From assembly GCF_004362015.1 (NCBI RefSeq), contig NZ_SNWW01000002.1, forward strand, positions 496,001 through 560,000: a DNA stretch of 64,000 nucleotides. Direction: 5' to 3'. Shown here piece after piece: positions 15,811 through 23,996 of this stretch. Position 1 is the first letter of the stretch. Each line of letters begins with the position of its first letter. Position numbers and translations under genes: made by a program. The DNA is from Flavobacterium chryseum (GTDB lineage Bacteria > Bacteroidota > Bacteroidia > Flavobacteriales > Flavobacteriaceae). The notes beneath the pieces were generated by a model that saw nothing but the letters and a program-made list of their open reading frames with translations, had not been told where the DNA came from and searched no databases.

Positions 15811-16650
15811 ATGAGAAAAATGAAATCGAAATACGATATTTTTAGAGAGAGAATAAAAATCGTTCTTTACGGTACAAATACTATATTGGGCCGAATGTTC
15901 GATTTGGTTTTATTGGGGTTAATTCTATTGAGCGTTATTTTAATTATGATGGAAACCGTTCAGGGAATCAATCAAAAATACCACGATCAGCTTATTATTT
16001 GCGAATGGATTATCACCATTTTTTTTACTATCGAATATATCTTACGGATAATTTCAATTCAAAAACCGGTTAAATACATTTTTAGCTTTTACGGCATCAT
16101 TGATTTACTTGCTGTTTTACCAATGTATTTATCAATATTTTTTCCGGGAGCAAGCATACTTTCTATTGTAAGATCATTACGTTTCTTCCGATTATTCAAG
16201 ATTTTACATATTCCTCAAATATCACATCAATCGTTTCAATTGCGCGAAGCGATCGAAGCGAGTAAAGAAAAGATTCTTGTTTTTATTTATTTTGTACTGA
16301 TAAGCACCGTAATAATTGGCTCCATAATGTATTTGATCGAAGGTCGGGAATCAGGATTTTCGAGTATTCCAATGAGCATTTATTGGACCATTGTAACCTT
16401 AACAACAGTAGGTTACGGAGATATTTCGCCACAAAAACCGCTTGGGCAATTCGTAGCTTCTCTGGTCATGATTCTGGGTTATGGAATAATTGCGGTTCCT
16501 ACCGGAATTGTAACTGCTGAGTTCGCAAAAAACAACCTTAAAAACAATAACGCAACTGGAAAAAAACAATGTCAAAAGTGTAATGCCCAACTTCATTTTG
16601 ATAATGCAAGATATTGTTTTCAATGCGGAACAGAACTACCTAATAATTAA
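15811..16650 (+). CDS. Voltage-gated-type potassium channel with C-terminal zinc ribbon
   Basis: A 279-residue six-helix channel. S1-S4 are seen from about residue 29 to 132, S4 being SIVRSLRFFRLFKIL with spaced Arg/Lys. The pore loop and selectivity filter TTVGYGD are at 198-204, followed by S6 (VASLVMILGYGIIAVPTGIV). The cytoplasmic tail carries C254-x2-C257...C269-x2-C272, a zinc-ribbon pattern (CQKC...CFQCG). K+ selectivity follows from the filter. The zinc ribbon is a less usual addition and could serve as a sensor or tetramerisation element; that is inference. Confidence 0.9.
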   Translation: MRKMKSKYDIFRERIKIVLYGTNTILGRMFDLVLLGLILLSVILIMMETVQGINQKYHDQLIICEWIITIFFTIEYILRIISIQKPVKYIFSFYGIIDLLAVLPMYLSIFFPGASILSIVRSLRFFRLFKILHIPQISHQSFQLREAIEASKEKILVFIYFVLISTVIIGSIMYLIEGRESGFSSIPMSIYWTIVTLTTVGYGDISPQKPLGQFVASLVMILGYGIIAVPTGIVTAEFAKNNLKNNNATGKKQCQKCNAQLHFDNARYCFQCGTELPNN

Positions 16651-16702
16651 TTTAAAAAGCAATTTCGAGTTGTAGATTTCCAATCCCATTCGGGCGAAAA
16701 AC

Positions 16703-17623
16703 ATGAAATACTTAATCACCATTGTCGGACCAACAGCAATAGGCAAAACCGCCTTAAGTATTGCATTGGCACAACATTTTAAATGCGAAATACTATCTTG
16801 CGACAGCCGTCAGTTTTTTAAAGAAATGACAATTGGTACTGCGGTTCCAAATCAGGAAGAATTACAAGCTGCAACACATCATTTCATTCAAAATAAATCT
16901 ATTTTCGAAAATTACACCGTTGGCGATTACGAAAAAGAAGCGCTTTCTAAATTAGAGGAATTATATAAAAATAATGATTTTGCTATTTTAATTGGTGGTT
17001 CCGGTTTATATGTTGACGCTGTTTTAAAGGGTTTTGATGAATTTCCTGAAATTGATCCCGAAATACGATCAGCAGTAAATTCAAATTATGAAAAGCTTGG
17101 AATTGAATATCTTCAGGAACAATTGCAACGTTTAGATCCTGATTATTTTCAAAAAATAATGATAGAAAATCCGCAGACACTTCAAAACCCGCAACGAATG
17201 ATGCGTTTTGTAGAAGTGTGCATCGGAACTCAAAAACCTTATTCCACTTTCCTAAATCAGAAAAAAAACAATAGAAACTTCACTCCTATTTTAATTGGTC
17301 TTGAAGCAGATAGACAAATTATTTACGACCGTATCAACCAACGTGTTGCTATTATGATGAGCGAAGGTTTGTTAGAAGAAGCAAAAAAATTATATCCAAA
17401 TAAGGCGTTAAATGCACTTCAAACAGTCGGTTATAGAGAATTATTTAGTCATTTTGATGAAGAATTCTCGTTAGCTTTTGCTATAGAAGAAATTAAAAAA
17501 AATACAAGAAGATTTTCTAAAAGGCAGCTTACCTGGTTCAAAAGAAATGAAAACACTAAATGGTTTGATTATGCAACAGACAGAAAAAAAATTATAAATT
17601 ACATCGAAAATCTTCTAAAGTAA
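16703..17623 (+). CDS. miaA: tRNA dimethylallyltransferase
   Basis: Adds a dimethylallyl group to N6 of A37 in tRNAs that read UNN codons. The 306-residue protein begins with the P-loop IVGPTAIGKTALS (residues 7-19), then SCDSRQFFKEMTIGTA, HHFI, GGSGLYVDAVLKG, and the C-terminal ALQTVGYREL and TRRFSKRQLTWFKR motifs, all family hallmarks. Length is normal. Confidence 0.96.
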   Translation: MKYLITIVGPTAIGKTALSIALAQHFKCEILSCDSRQFFKEMTIGTAVPNQEELQAATHHFIQNKSIFENYTVGDYEKEALSKLEELYKNNDFAILIGGSGLYVDAVLKGFDEFPEIDPEIRSAVNSNYEKLGIEYLQEQLQRLDPDYFQKIMIENPQTLQNPQRMMRFVEVCIGTQKPYSTFLNQKKNNRNFTPILIGLEADRQIIYDRINQRVAIMMSEGLLEEAKKLYPNKALNALQTVGYRELFSHFDEEFSLAFAIEEIKKNTRRFSKRQLTWFKRNENTKWFDYATDRKKIINYIENLLK

Positions 17624-17646
17624 GGTATCTATTTCTATATTTTATT

Positions 17647-17690
17647 CTCGGAAAAAATCTAAAATCAACAATCTAAAATCTAAAATTAAA
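17647..17690. repeat. Low-complexity ATCTAAAAT repeats
   Basis: Three to four copies of (A)ATCTAAAATC before the thioesterase start. The same heptamer-like motif, read on the other strand, precedes yihY near 62641-62672. Confidence 0.5.
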
Positions 17691-17692
17691 AA

Positions 17693-18439
17693 ATGCCTAT
17701 ATCTCCAAATTTCACGTCTGTTTTAAGTAAAGAATGGGAAATCAATTTCACACAATGCACACCAAATGGTTATCTAAAATATACCGATTTATGTAATATT
17801 TTACAACTAACCGCTGCAGCACATTCTGAAATTGGAGGCATTAGTTTTTTTGACATGCAGGAATTTCACCAAGCCTGGGTTTTAAGCAGAATGCGTGTTG
17901 AAATTATCGCGTTACCAAAATGGCAAGATATTGTAACCGTAAAAACATGGATTAATAGTTTAGAGAATTCACGATCTGTTCGTGCACTTGAAATGTATGT
18001 AAATGGCAAAAAAATAGTAGGTTGCGAAACGTATTGGGCCGTTTTTAATACGCAGGCACGCCGTCCGGAAGCTTTGGCTTTGCCATACGAACATTTTGAA
18101 TTGTTCCCCGAAAATCGTGCTACGATCGAAGGTTTTTCAAAGATTAACATCAACCACGAAAAAGAAGCTGTTTTCGAAAAAACTGTTTATCTATCAGATT
18201 TAGATATTGTAAATCACGTTAATAACGTTAAATATCTGGAATGGTGTTTGGATCATGTTGATCCAAAAAGAATCCTGAAACAAGAAGTTAAAAGCTTCGA
18301 AATGAATTTCATGAAAGAGCTTTCCTTACAAGATAATGTGGTAATTCACGAAAGTGAAGATGATGATCATACAACTGCAACATTCAGTATTACTAAAGGA
18401 GAAAAAACATGTTTTGCATTAGAGTTGCACTGGAAATAA
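17693..18439 (+). CDS. Acyl-ACP thioesterase (FatA/FatB-like)
   Basis: Releases free fatty acids from acyl carrier protein. The 248 residues form two hot-dog domains. The first includes YLKYTDLCNILQLTAAAHSE and WVLSRMRVEI; the second has DLDIVNHVNNVKYLEWCLD, which closely matches the Asn/His-containing active-site segment of plant and bacterial acyl-ACP thioesterases. Single gene followed by a perfect 12-bp terminator. Confidence 0.9.
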   Translation: MPISPNFTSVLSKEWEINFTQCTPNGYLKYTDLCNILQLTAAAHSEIGGISFFDMQEFHQAWVLSRMRVEIIALPKWQDIVTVKTWINSLENSRSVRALEMYVNGKKIVGCETYWAVFNTQARRPEALALPYEHFELFPENRATIEGFSKININHEKEAVFEKTVYLSDLDIVNHVNNVKYLEWCLDHVDPKRILKQEVKSFEMNFMKELSLQDNVVIHESEDDDHTTATFSITKGEKTCFALELHWK

Positions 18440-18441
18440 AA

Positions 18442-18469
18442 AAAAACGATGCAACTCTGCATCGTTTTT
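18442..18469. terminator. Shared terminator between thioesterase and TPR genes
   Basis: AAAAACGATGCA/TGCATCGTTTTT, a perfect 12-bp stem with a 4-base loop, between convergent stops; works in both directions. Confidence 0.88.
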
Positions 18470-18483
18470 AGTTTTAATCAAAA

Positions 18484-19014
18484 TTATTTTGTTTTCTTTT
18501 TTGAATCTTTCTTGGATTTCTTGACTTTCTTTTTCAGTAAATCAATTTTACTTTGAATTCTTTTCTCTACCTCAGTAATGTCAGAATCAAAAGCAGCTTG
18601 TAAAGTGAAAAGTTTAGCATTTTTAATTTCCTTTAATGCATTTTTAAACTCCTGTTGTGCTTCAAAAAGTATCGCTTTCTTTACATAAATTTCAGATTTA
18701 TTAATTCCTTTTATCGTTAGGGCAAAATCAATTAGTTTTTGCGCTTCTTCATAATCCTCATTCAAAATTAAAGTCTGTAAATAATACGGATATACTTCCA
18801 GCGCATGAATATTTATAGCCAAAGCTTGTTGAAAATAGGACTTAGCTTCTTCATAATTCCATAATTGTTCTGTCTGAATTCTGCCGTACAAACACAAAAC
18901 CATCGTGTTTTTATCATTATAAGAAAAAGCATAATCGAGAGATTCAATAGTACCTTCAAGCCAATATGGATAATTATCCAAAGCCTGAAAAAGGTATTTA
19001 TCAATTGTTTTCAT
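18484..19014 (-). CDS. TPR-like protein, third gene of the rtcB-prfH operon
   Basis: A 176-residue soluble protein built of helical repeats (YEEAKSYFQQALAINIHALEVYPYYLQ, YEEAQKLIDFALTIKGINKSEIYVKKAILFEAQQEFKNALKEI), so tetratricopeptide-like. The C-terminus is a dense Lys tail (KKKVKKSKKDSKKKTK) that could contact RNA or ribosomes. Its start lies inside prfH (14-bp overlap), which argues for coupled expression with the RNA-repair pair. I do not recognise a named family; function unknown. Confidence 0.75.
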   Translation of the reverse strand: MKTIDKYLFQALDNYPYWLEGTIESLDYAFSYNDKNTMVLCLYGRIQTEQLWNYEEAKSYFQQALAINIHALEVYPYYLQTLILNEDYEEAQKLIDFALTIKGINKSEIYVKKAILFEAQQEFKNALKEIKNAKLFTLQAAFDSDITEVEKRIQSKIDLLKKKVKKSKKDSKKKTK

Positions 19015-19690
19015 TTCGTAAATAGTTTTTTAATTTCTGACGAGTTCCTTTGTAATTTTTCTCAACTTTATTTTTTTTGAAATCACTTCCGGTAAAAACT
19101 CTAACTGGATTTCCCCGCTCAATATTAAGCTGATTTTCCCATTGTTTTCCAACGTGATTTTTAAGCTGAATTAATTTTTCGTCTTCTAATTTTTTTAATA
19201 ATCTTTCTGTTGCCAGTTTTTTGTTTTGGTGTTGCGAACGGCTGTCCATCGAAACAACTGCAATTCCTGTCGGTATATGAGTTGCTCTAATCGCAGAACT
19301 AACTTTATTAACATGTTGACCGCCTGCGCCTGAACTTCGCATGGCCTGATATTGAATATCATTTTCTAAAATTGATGTGTGTTTTTGTGGCTCAATTTCA
19401 AAAATACCAATGAACCAGTTTTTGCGTTTGTGCATTTTTCGAAACTGACTTTGACCAATCCATTGAATGGTTCCTAGCCAGGAATTCACAAAACTCTCTG
19501 CATTTTTTCCTTTAACAGAGATAGTTGCTGTTTCAATAGTTCCGTTTTCGTCTCCTACTTCTCTTTGAAGTAAAATCACTTCTAACTGCTGATCCTGTGC
19601 TTCTTCCAAAACTTTTTTAAGCACTTGGGCGACAACCCAAGTGCATTCTGCAGGTCCGCGACCCGCTGTTATCTGAATTATTTTTTCCAT
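19001..19690 (-). CDS. prfH: Peptide chain release factor homologue PrfH
   Basis: A class I release factor relative that lacks codon-recognition domains. The 229-residue protein has the peptidyl-tRNA hydrolysis motif GAGGQHVNKVSSAIRATHIPTG with GGQ at 123-125, and DSRSQHQNKKLA after it. It lies 11 bp after rtcB. PrfH paired with RtcB is known to rescue ribosomes stalled by 16S rRNA cleavage at the decoding centre so that RtcB can reseal the break. The pairing here supports that role. Confidence 0.93.
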   Translation of the reverse strand: MEKIIQITAGRGPAECTWVVAQVLKKVLEEAQDQQLEVILLQREVGDENGTIETATISVKGKNAESFVNSWLGTIQWIGQSQFRKMHKRKNWFIGIFEIEPQKHTSILENDIQYQAMRSSGAGGQHVNKVSSAIRATHIPTGIAVVSMDSRSQHQNKKLATERLLKKLEDEKLIQLKNHVGKQWENQLNIERGNPVRVFTGSDFKKNKVEKNYKGTRQKLKNYLRNENN

Positions 19691-19701
19691 TTTAATTTCT
19701 T

Positions 19702-21093
19702 TTATCGGTCCATTCTAACAATCTTTGGTGTGAAAGTTCCAAGAACTTCTACCAACTCTGTTTGATTTCCCATCACCTTTGTAATGTCTTTGTAAGCCAT
19801 TGGTGCTTCGTCGATATTTCCACCAATTAAGGTTACATCATTTGCTTTCAATACTTTTTTAATATCACTTTGCGTGAAAGTACTTTTACATTTTGATCTT
19901 GAAAATAAACGTCCCGCCCCATGCGAAGCTGAGTTTAAACTAGCTGTATTTCCCTTACCTTTCACAATATATCCTGGAGCTGTCATAGAACCGGGAATTA
20001 TACCCAGTTGACCTTCAGCTGCAGGAGTTGCACCTTTTCTGTGCACGATGCATTCTTTTCCGTTTACCATTTCTTTCCAGGCAAAATTGTGATGATTTTC
20101 AATCGTTACCACAACTCTTTTTCCTATTGCTTTGGCAATTCTTCTATGAATATCATCATGACAGGCTTTTGCATATTCTCCTGCTAAATTCATCGCTAGC
20201 CAATATTCCTGACCGTCATGGGTATTAAGATCTAACCATGCTAAGTGCTGAACATTTCTCGGTAACGGACATTGTTTTGTTGCCAGATATGTATAATGTT
20301 TTGCAATGTTTGCTCCTAAACCGCGAGAACCACTATGTGATAAAACCGCAAAATATTCGCCTACTCCCAACTTCCATTCATTCTCAGGATTATCAATCTT
20401 TGCAATTCCGAATTCAACAAAATGATTTCCTCCGCCAGAACTGCCTAATTGCTTGTATGCTTTAGGCAACAGATTCTTTAAGAGCGGAATATCCTGAAAT
20501 TCACTTTTGTAAAAAACTTCATGATCTGCTTTTGAGGCATGAGTTTCATTCATTCCAAATTTGGTATTGTCTTTTAAAATTGCCTGTAACTGATGCTCTT
20601 TTCCTTTGAAATAAGAAGCCGGTAAATCGAAAATTGAAAGACTCATTCTGCAGCCAATATCAACTCCAACTCCGTACGGAATAACCGCATTATCTGTTGC
20701 TAAAACTCCACCAATTGGCAATCCGTATCCTGAATGTGCATCCGGCATTAAAGCTCCAGCAACTGAAATTGGCAATTTTAAAGAATCATACAACTGAAAC
20801 TTAGCTTGTTCATCGATTTCATTTTCTCCAAAAATGGTAAACGGAACTCTCGTTGTTTTAAGCTGATGCATTCTTACCTGAACTGGCTTTATTAAACCTT
20901 CGGCAACTTTTCCCCAAGTTCCGTCTCCTTCGAACTTTTCAGGATAAAGCAAAACTTGTTTGGCTTCTGTTAGAATAGATTCTTTTTTCTCTTTTTTTCT
21001 ATATCTGTTTATTTGTCCTAAGGCGATGTTTATTGAATTATTTTTTGGAAAGCCCAATTTAATCAGGTCTTTTCCGGATAATTTATTTCCCAT
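19702..21093 (-). CDS. rtcB: RNA-splicing ligase RtcB (PrfH-associated type)
   Basis: GTP- and Mn2+-dependent ligase that joins 2',3'-cyclic phosphate or 3'-phosphate ends to 5'-OH RNA. The 463-residue protein carries all expected active-site elements: MPDAHSGYGLPIGGV, GVDIGC (Asp145, Cys148), GGGNHFVEFG (His224), LSHSGSRGLG (His253), ENHHNFAW, HRKGATPA and ASHGAGR, whose His391 should be the guanylylated residue. It is the first gene of an operon with prfH and the TPR gene. A palindrome overlaps its candidate promoter. Confidence 0.96.
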   Translation of the reverse strand: MGNKLSGKDLIKLGFPKNNSINIALGQINRYRKKEKKESILTEAKQVLLYPEKFEGDGTWGKVAEGLIKPVQVRMHQLKTTRVPFTIFGENEIDEQAKFQLYDSLKLPISVAGALMPDAHSGYGLPIGGVLATDNAVIPYGVGVDIGCRMSLSIFDLPASYFKGKEHQLQAILKDNTKFGMNETHASKADHEVFYKSEFQDIPLLKNLLPKAYKQLGSSGGGNHFVEFGIAKIDNPENEWKLGVGEYFAVLSHSGSRGLGANIAKHYTYLATKQCPLPRNVQHLAWLDLNTHDGQEYWLAMNLAGEYAKACHDDIHRRIAKAIGKRVVVTIENHHNFAWKEMVNGKECIVHRKGATPAAEGQLGIIPGSMTAPGYIVKGKGNTASLNSASHGAGRLFSRSKCKSTFTQSDIKKVLKANDVTLIGGNIDEAPMAYKDITKVMGNQTELVEVLGTFTPKIVRMDR

Positions 21094-21152
21094 AAATTGT
21101 TTAATTATTGTTGTTTTTGCAAACCGATGCTTTCCAAAACTGAAAGGCTCTG

Positions 21153-21185
21153 AAAAAGTATAAGCGTGCGGAATCTTTTATCCAA
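21153..21185 (-). promoter_or_regulatory. rtcB: Candidate rtcB promoter
   Basis: On the minus strand TTG (21183-21185), a 22-bp spacer and TACTTTTT (21153-21160, 7 of 8 to TAnnTTTG). The TTG lies inside the 19-bp palindrome 21177-21195. Leader length to the ATG at 21093 would be about 50 bases. Confidence 0.4.
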
Positions 21186-21195
21186 TTTGGATAAA
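21177..21195. promoter_or_regulatory. Operator-like palindrome upstream of rtcB
   Basis: TTTATCCAATTTGGATAAA is a perfect palindrome with two 9-bp arms around one base, 84 bp upstream of the rtcB start and overlapping the candidate -33 element. A dimeric regulator bound here would block transcription of the RNA-repair operon. The regulator is unknown. Confidence 0.5.
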
Positions 21196-21238
21196 TAATA
21201 AATCGATTATTCGGGAAAATTTGAAGTGTCTAGAATAA

Positions 21239-21272
21239 AAAAAGCCCGAAACTAAATGTCTTCGGGCTTTTT
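21239..21272 (-). terminator. Terminator of the small transcription unit upstream of rtcB
   Basis: AAAAAGCCCGAA/TTCGGGCTTTTT, a perfect 12-bp stem with a 10-base loop and a T run on the minus strand. It begins 21 bp after the stop codon of the 27-codon reading frame. No larger gene ends here, since the response regulator has its own terminator at 21574-21597. Confidence 0.85.
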
Positions 21273-21292
21273 ATAGATCTAAAAATGAATTT

Positions 21293-21376
21293 CTAAGATT
21301 GAAATAAGCCACGAAGAAGCGCTGCACCCAATTCGTTTGGTCTGAAGCTTTGAGATGATGATGTTAATACAAACAT
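21293..21376 (-). CDS. Candidate 27-residue peptide gene
   Basis: An ATG at 21376 opens a frame that begins MFVLTSSSQSFRPNELG, continues AALLRGLFQS and stops at 21293. Its base composition is clearly less AT-rich than the DNA around it, and it sits between a candidate promoter (21418-21449) and a strong terminator (21239-21272), so it looks like a complete short transcript of about 170 bases. It could be a small protein, a leader-type peptide or a small RNA whose reading frame is chance. I do not recognise a family. A 96-codon frame in another phase over the same DNA looks non-coding. Confidence 0.5.
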   Translation of the reverse strand: MFVLTSSSQSFRPNELGAALLRGLFQS

Positions 21377-21417
21377 TTTTCTTCGTTATTAAAGGGTTAT
21401 TATTATTTTTTCGTCTG

Positions 21418-21449
21418 CAAATATTCAGAATAGTTTTTTGAATTTCCAA
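21418..21449 (-). promoter_or_regulatory. Candidate promoter of the 27-codon gene
   Basis: On the minus strand TTG (21447-21449), a 21-bp spacer and AATATTTG followed by C (21418-21425, 7 of 8 to TAnnTTTG). Start of transcription would be about 35 bases before the ATG. Confidence 0.45.
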
Positions 21450-21573
21450 ATTATTATCGGGAAAATTCGTGTAAAAAAATATCCACTGTTTTATTTTTAT
21501 ATTTAAAACGGAGTTACATGACTTAAAATCAATGCTATATAAATAAATTAATATTTTAAAAAAAGGCAAAAAA

Positions 21574-21597
21574 AAAGCACTGATTTCTCAGAGCTTT
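21574..21597 (-). terminator. Terminator of the two-component operon
   Basis: AAAGC-x-CTGA/TCAG-x-GCTTT with one A-A mismatch and a 4-base loop, followed on the minus strand by nine T. It lies about 34 bp after the response regulator stop. Confidence 0.75.
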
Positions 21598-21630
21598 GAT
21601 TTTTTTGGATGAACTAGTTTGTATTCTGTA

Positions 21631-22347
21631 TTATTCTGCTACTTTGCTTTTAACAACTAATCTGAAACCTTCACCGTGAATGTTTAAAATTTCAACATCT
21701 TCGTCAGATTTTAGATATTTTCTTAATTTTGCAATGTAAACGTCCATACTTCTTGAAGTAAAGTAGTTATCATCTCTCCAGATTTTTGTTAATGCTAATT
21801 CTCTTGGCATTAAATCATTTTCGTGAAGAATCAACATTTTAAGTAATTCATTCTCTTTTGGAGATAATTTTATTGGTTCGTCATTTTCGAAAGTCAAAAA
21901 TCTAAGTTTAGAATTTAAATGGAATTTTCCAATATTAAACTCAAACTGAACTTGTTCTGCTTTTGTATCTGCAGATTTTCTTTGAATGATTGCTTTGATT
22001 TTCATCAATAAAACTTCTGAATCAAAAGGTTTATTCAAATAATCATCAGCACCCGCTTTGTATCCCTTTAGCACATCTTCTTTCATTGATTTTGCAGTCA
22101 AGAAAATAATTGGCACTTCGCTATTTTTTTCTCTTATCTCTTTTGCTAAAGTATATCCATCCTTATAAGGCATCATTACATCAAGAATACATAAATCATA
22201 TACATCCTTTTTGAATTTCTCGAAACCTTCCATACCGTTTTTAGCTAAAGTAACTTCAAAGTCATTTAACATTAGATAATCTTTAAGAACTGCCCCGAAA
22301 TTAAGGTCATCTTCTACTAAAAGTATTCTTTTGTTATTATTTTCCAT
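21631..22347 (-). CDS. OmpR/PhoB-family response regulator
   Basis: A 238-residue DNA-binding response regulator. The receiver domain has acidic residues in LLVEDD, the phosphoacceptor Asp56 in LCILDVMMP, Thr in FLTAKS and Lys in YLNKPF. The C-terminal winged helix includes KLSPKENELLKMLILHEND and SRSMDVYIAKLRKYLKSD. It lies 3 bp after the histidine kinase gene and is its partner. The pair resembles RprXY of Bacteroides; the signal sensed is unknown. Confidence 0.94.
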   Translation of the reverse strand: MENNNKRILLVEDDLNFGAVLKDYLMLNDFEVTLAKNGMEGFEKFKKDVYDLCILDVMMPYKDGYTLAKEIREKNSEVPIIFLTAKSMKEDVLKGYKAGADDYLNKPFDSEVLLMKIKAIIQRKSADTKAEQVQFEFNIGKFHLNSKLRFLTFENDEPIKLSPKENELLKMLILHENDLMPRELALTKIWRDDNYFTSRSMDVYIAKLRKYLKSDEDVEILNIHGEGFRLVVKSKVAE

Positions 22348-22350
22348 ATT

Positions 22351-23937
22351 TTAATTTATTAATGGTATTTTTATTATAAAGGTGCTACCTTTTCCTTTTT
22401 CGCTTTCAACATATACTTGACCATTATGATCCTCAACTATCCTTTTTACATACGCAAGGCCTAAACCGTGACCTTTTACGTTATGTAAATCTCCTGTATG
22501 TTCTCTGTAAAATTTTTCAAAAACTCTTTTTTGAGCTATTTTACTCATACCAAGGCCATTATCTTTAACTTTTATCAGAATCATGTCTTTGACATTCTCT
22601 GTAAAAATTTCAATTTCAGGCACATCTGGCGAATATTTTATTGCATTCTCTAAAATATTAACCAAAACATTGGTAAAATGTACTTCATTTATCAAAGATG
22701 TTGTTCTGGCAGCATTATAGTGCTTTACAACTGTTCCTTGTCTGTCTTCTAAAATTAAATTTACATGCTCAATTGCATCATCAATAATATCATGAATGGC
22801 AGTTGGCTCTTTTGTAATATCAAGTTCCCTTTTTTCTAATTTAGAAATGCGCAGTACATTTTCAACCTGAGCGTGCATTCTTTTATTCTCATCTCTGATC
22901 ATTTGAAGATAGCGAAAAACTTTCTCTTTATCCTCAATAATCTTAGGATTTTTTATCGCATCGAGTGCTAAATTTATCGTAGCAATTGGTGTTTTAAACT
23001 CATGCGTCATGTTATTTATAAAATCTGTTTTGATTTCAGAAATATGTTTTTGACGTAATAATTGGTTCAATGCACTTGTATATGCTATAATAATAATCAG
23101 TGTAAAAATGATTGATAATATGGTTATACTTAGCAATTCTGATAACAAAAATTTCTTTTTATGGGGAAAGGTAATGAACAACTCATATTTACTATTTCCT
23201 TCATTATCAGTATATATTGGTATATGGTAACTCGCATCTTTATCATAATGAAATCCATCAGATTTTATCTTTGTTGCCAAACCACTATTAAGAACTCCAA
23301 ATTCAAACTTGGTTTTTACACCATATTCTTCCAGCTCTTTACGCAATAATTTATATAACTTATCTTTTGTGATTCTTCCTTCAATAGGAGTCAGAGAAGC
23401 GATATCTTTATACTGTATCTGTTGCTGAACTTTATTTAAAATATCTAAACTTCCTGATTTTTCTATCCTTAAATCCGGTATAATACTTTGTCCTAAAGTA
23501 CTGTTATCGATATTATTATTGTTATTGTAAACTTCTGTTACTCGTTTTGAACTGAAATTTTTAAATCTCTCGCTGCTGAATTTTTTATTAAAAAGCGATC
23601 CGCTTATATCGTAATCTTCAGAAGTAAGTGTATTAGAATAAACAATCGTTTTATTTGTTTTTGTGTTTCTTTGAACGTAAAGAACCTCTAGTAGATCTTC
23701 TTTTTTAGGAATTTTACCTGTACTGTCTTTTATACGGTTGTATTTATCGTAAAAACTGTATTCTTCCTGCTGTTCAAGTTTATCAGCAACATTTCCGATT
23801 ACCTGAGTAACGTGGTATTTAAATTGTTCGTCATTATTTTTGAACGAAGAGTTGAACCAAAATACCTGGACAAGAATTATCCCGATTAAAGACAAGCTCA
23901 TCAACAAAACAAGTATTCTAAAAAATAATTTATTCAT
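22351..23937 (-). CDS. Membrane sensor histidine kinase
   Basis: A 528-residue kinase: one membrane helix at residues 7-28, a periplasmic sensor region of about 240 residues rich in Asn, a second helix at about 265-290, then the dimerisation domain with the phosphorylated His312 in NNMTHEFKTPIATI. The ATPase domain follows, with NILENAIKYSP (N box), VKDNGLGM and GHGLGLAYVKRIV. It precedes the response regulator by 3 bp. A TAATTTTG box at 23943-23950 ends only 5 bp before its ATG, suggesting its own promoter with hardly any leader. Resembles RprX-type kinases. Confidence 0.93.
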   Translation of the reverse strand: MNKLFFRILVLLMSLSLIGIILVQVFWFNSSFKNNDEQFKYHVTQVIGNVADKLEQQEEYSFYDKYNRIKDSTGKIPKKEDLLEVLYVQRNTKTNKTIVYSNTLTSEDYDISGSLFNKKFSSERFKNFSSKRVTEVYNNNNNIDNSTLGQSIIPDLRIEKSGSLDILNKVQQQIQYKDIASLTPIEGRITKDKLYKLLRKELEEYGVKTKFEFGVLNSGLATKIKSDGFHYDKDASYHIPIYTDNEGNSKYELFITFPHKKKFLLSELLSITILSIIFTLIIIIAYTSALNQLLRQKHISEIKTDFINNMTHEFKTPIATINLALDAIKNPKIIEDKEKVFRYLQMIRDENKRMHAQVENVLRISKLEKRELDITKEPTAIHDIIDDAIEHVNLILEDRQGTVVKHYNAARTTSLINEVHFTNVLVNILENAIKYSPDVPEIEIFTENVKDMILIKVKDNGLGMSKIAQKRVFEKFYREHTGDLHNVKGHGLGLAYVKRIVEDHNGQVYVESEKGKGSTFIIKIPLIN

Positions 23938-23996
23938 CGAAACAAAATTAATATTTTAACAATATACTAAATAATACATTAACCAAATATTAACAT

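Noticed and set aside
21279..21569. A 96-codon minus-strand frame upstream of rtcB
   Set aside because: It spans a likely promoter, has composition typical of random AT-rich DNA, and the better-supported 27-codon frame in another phase explains the less AT-rich part.
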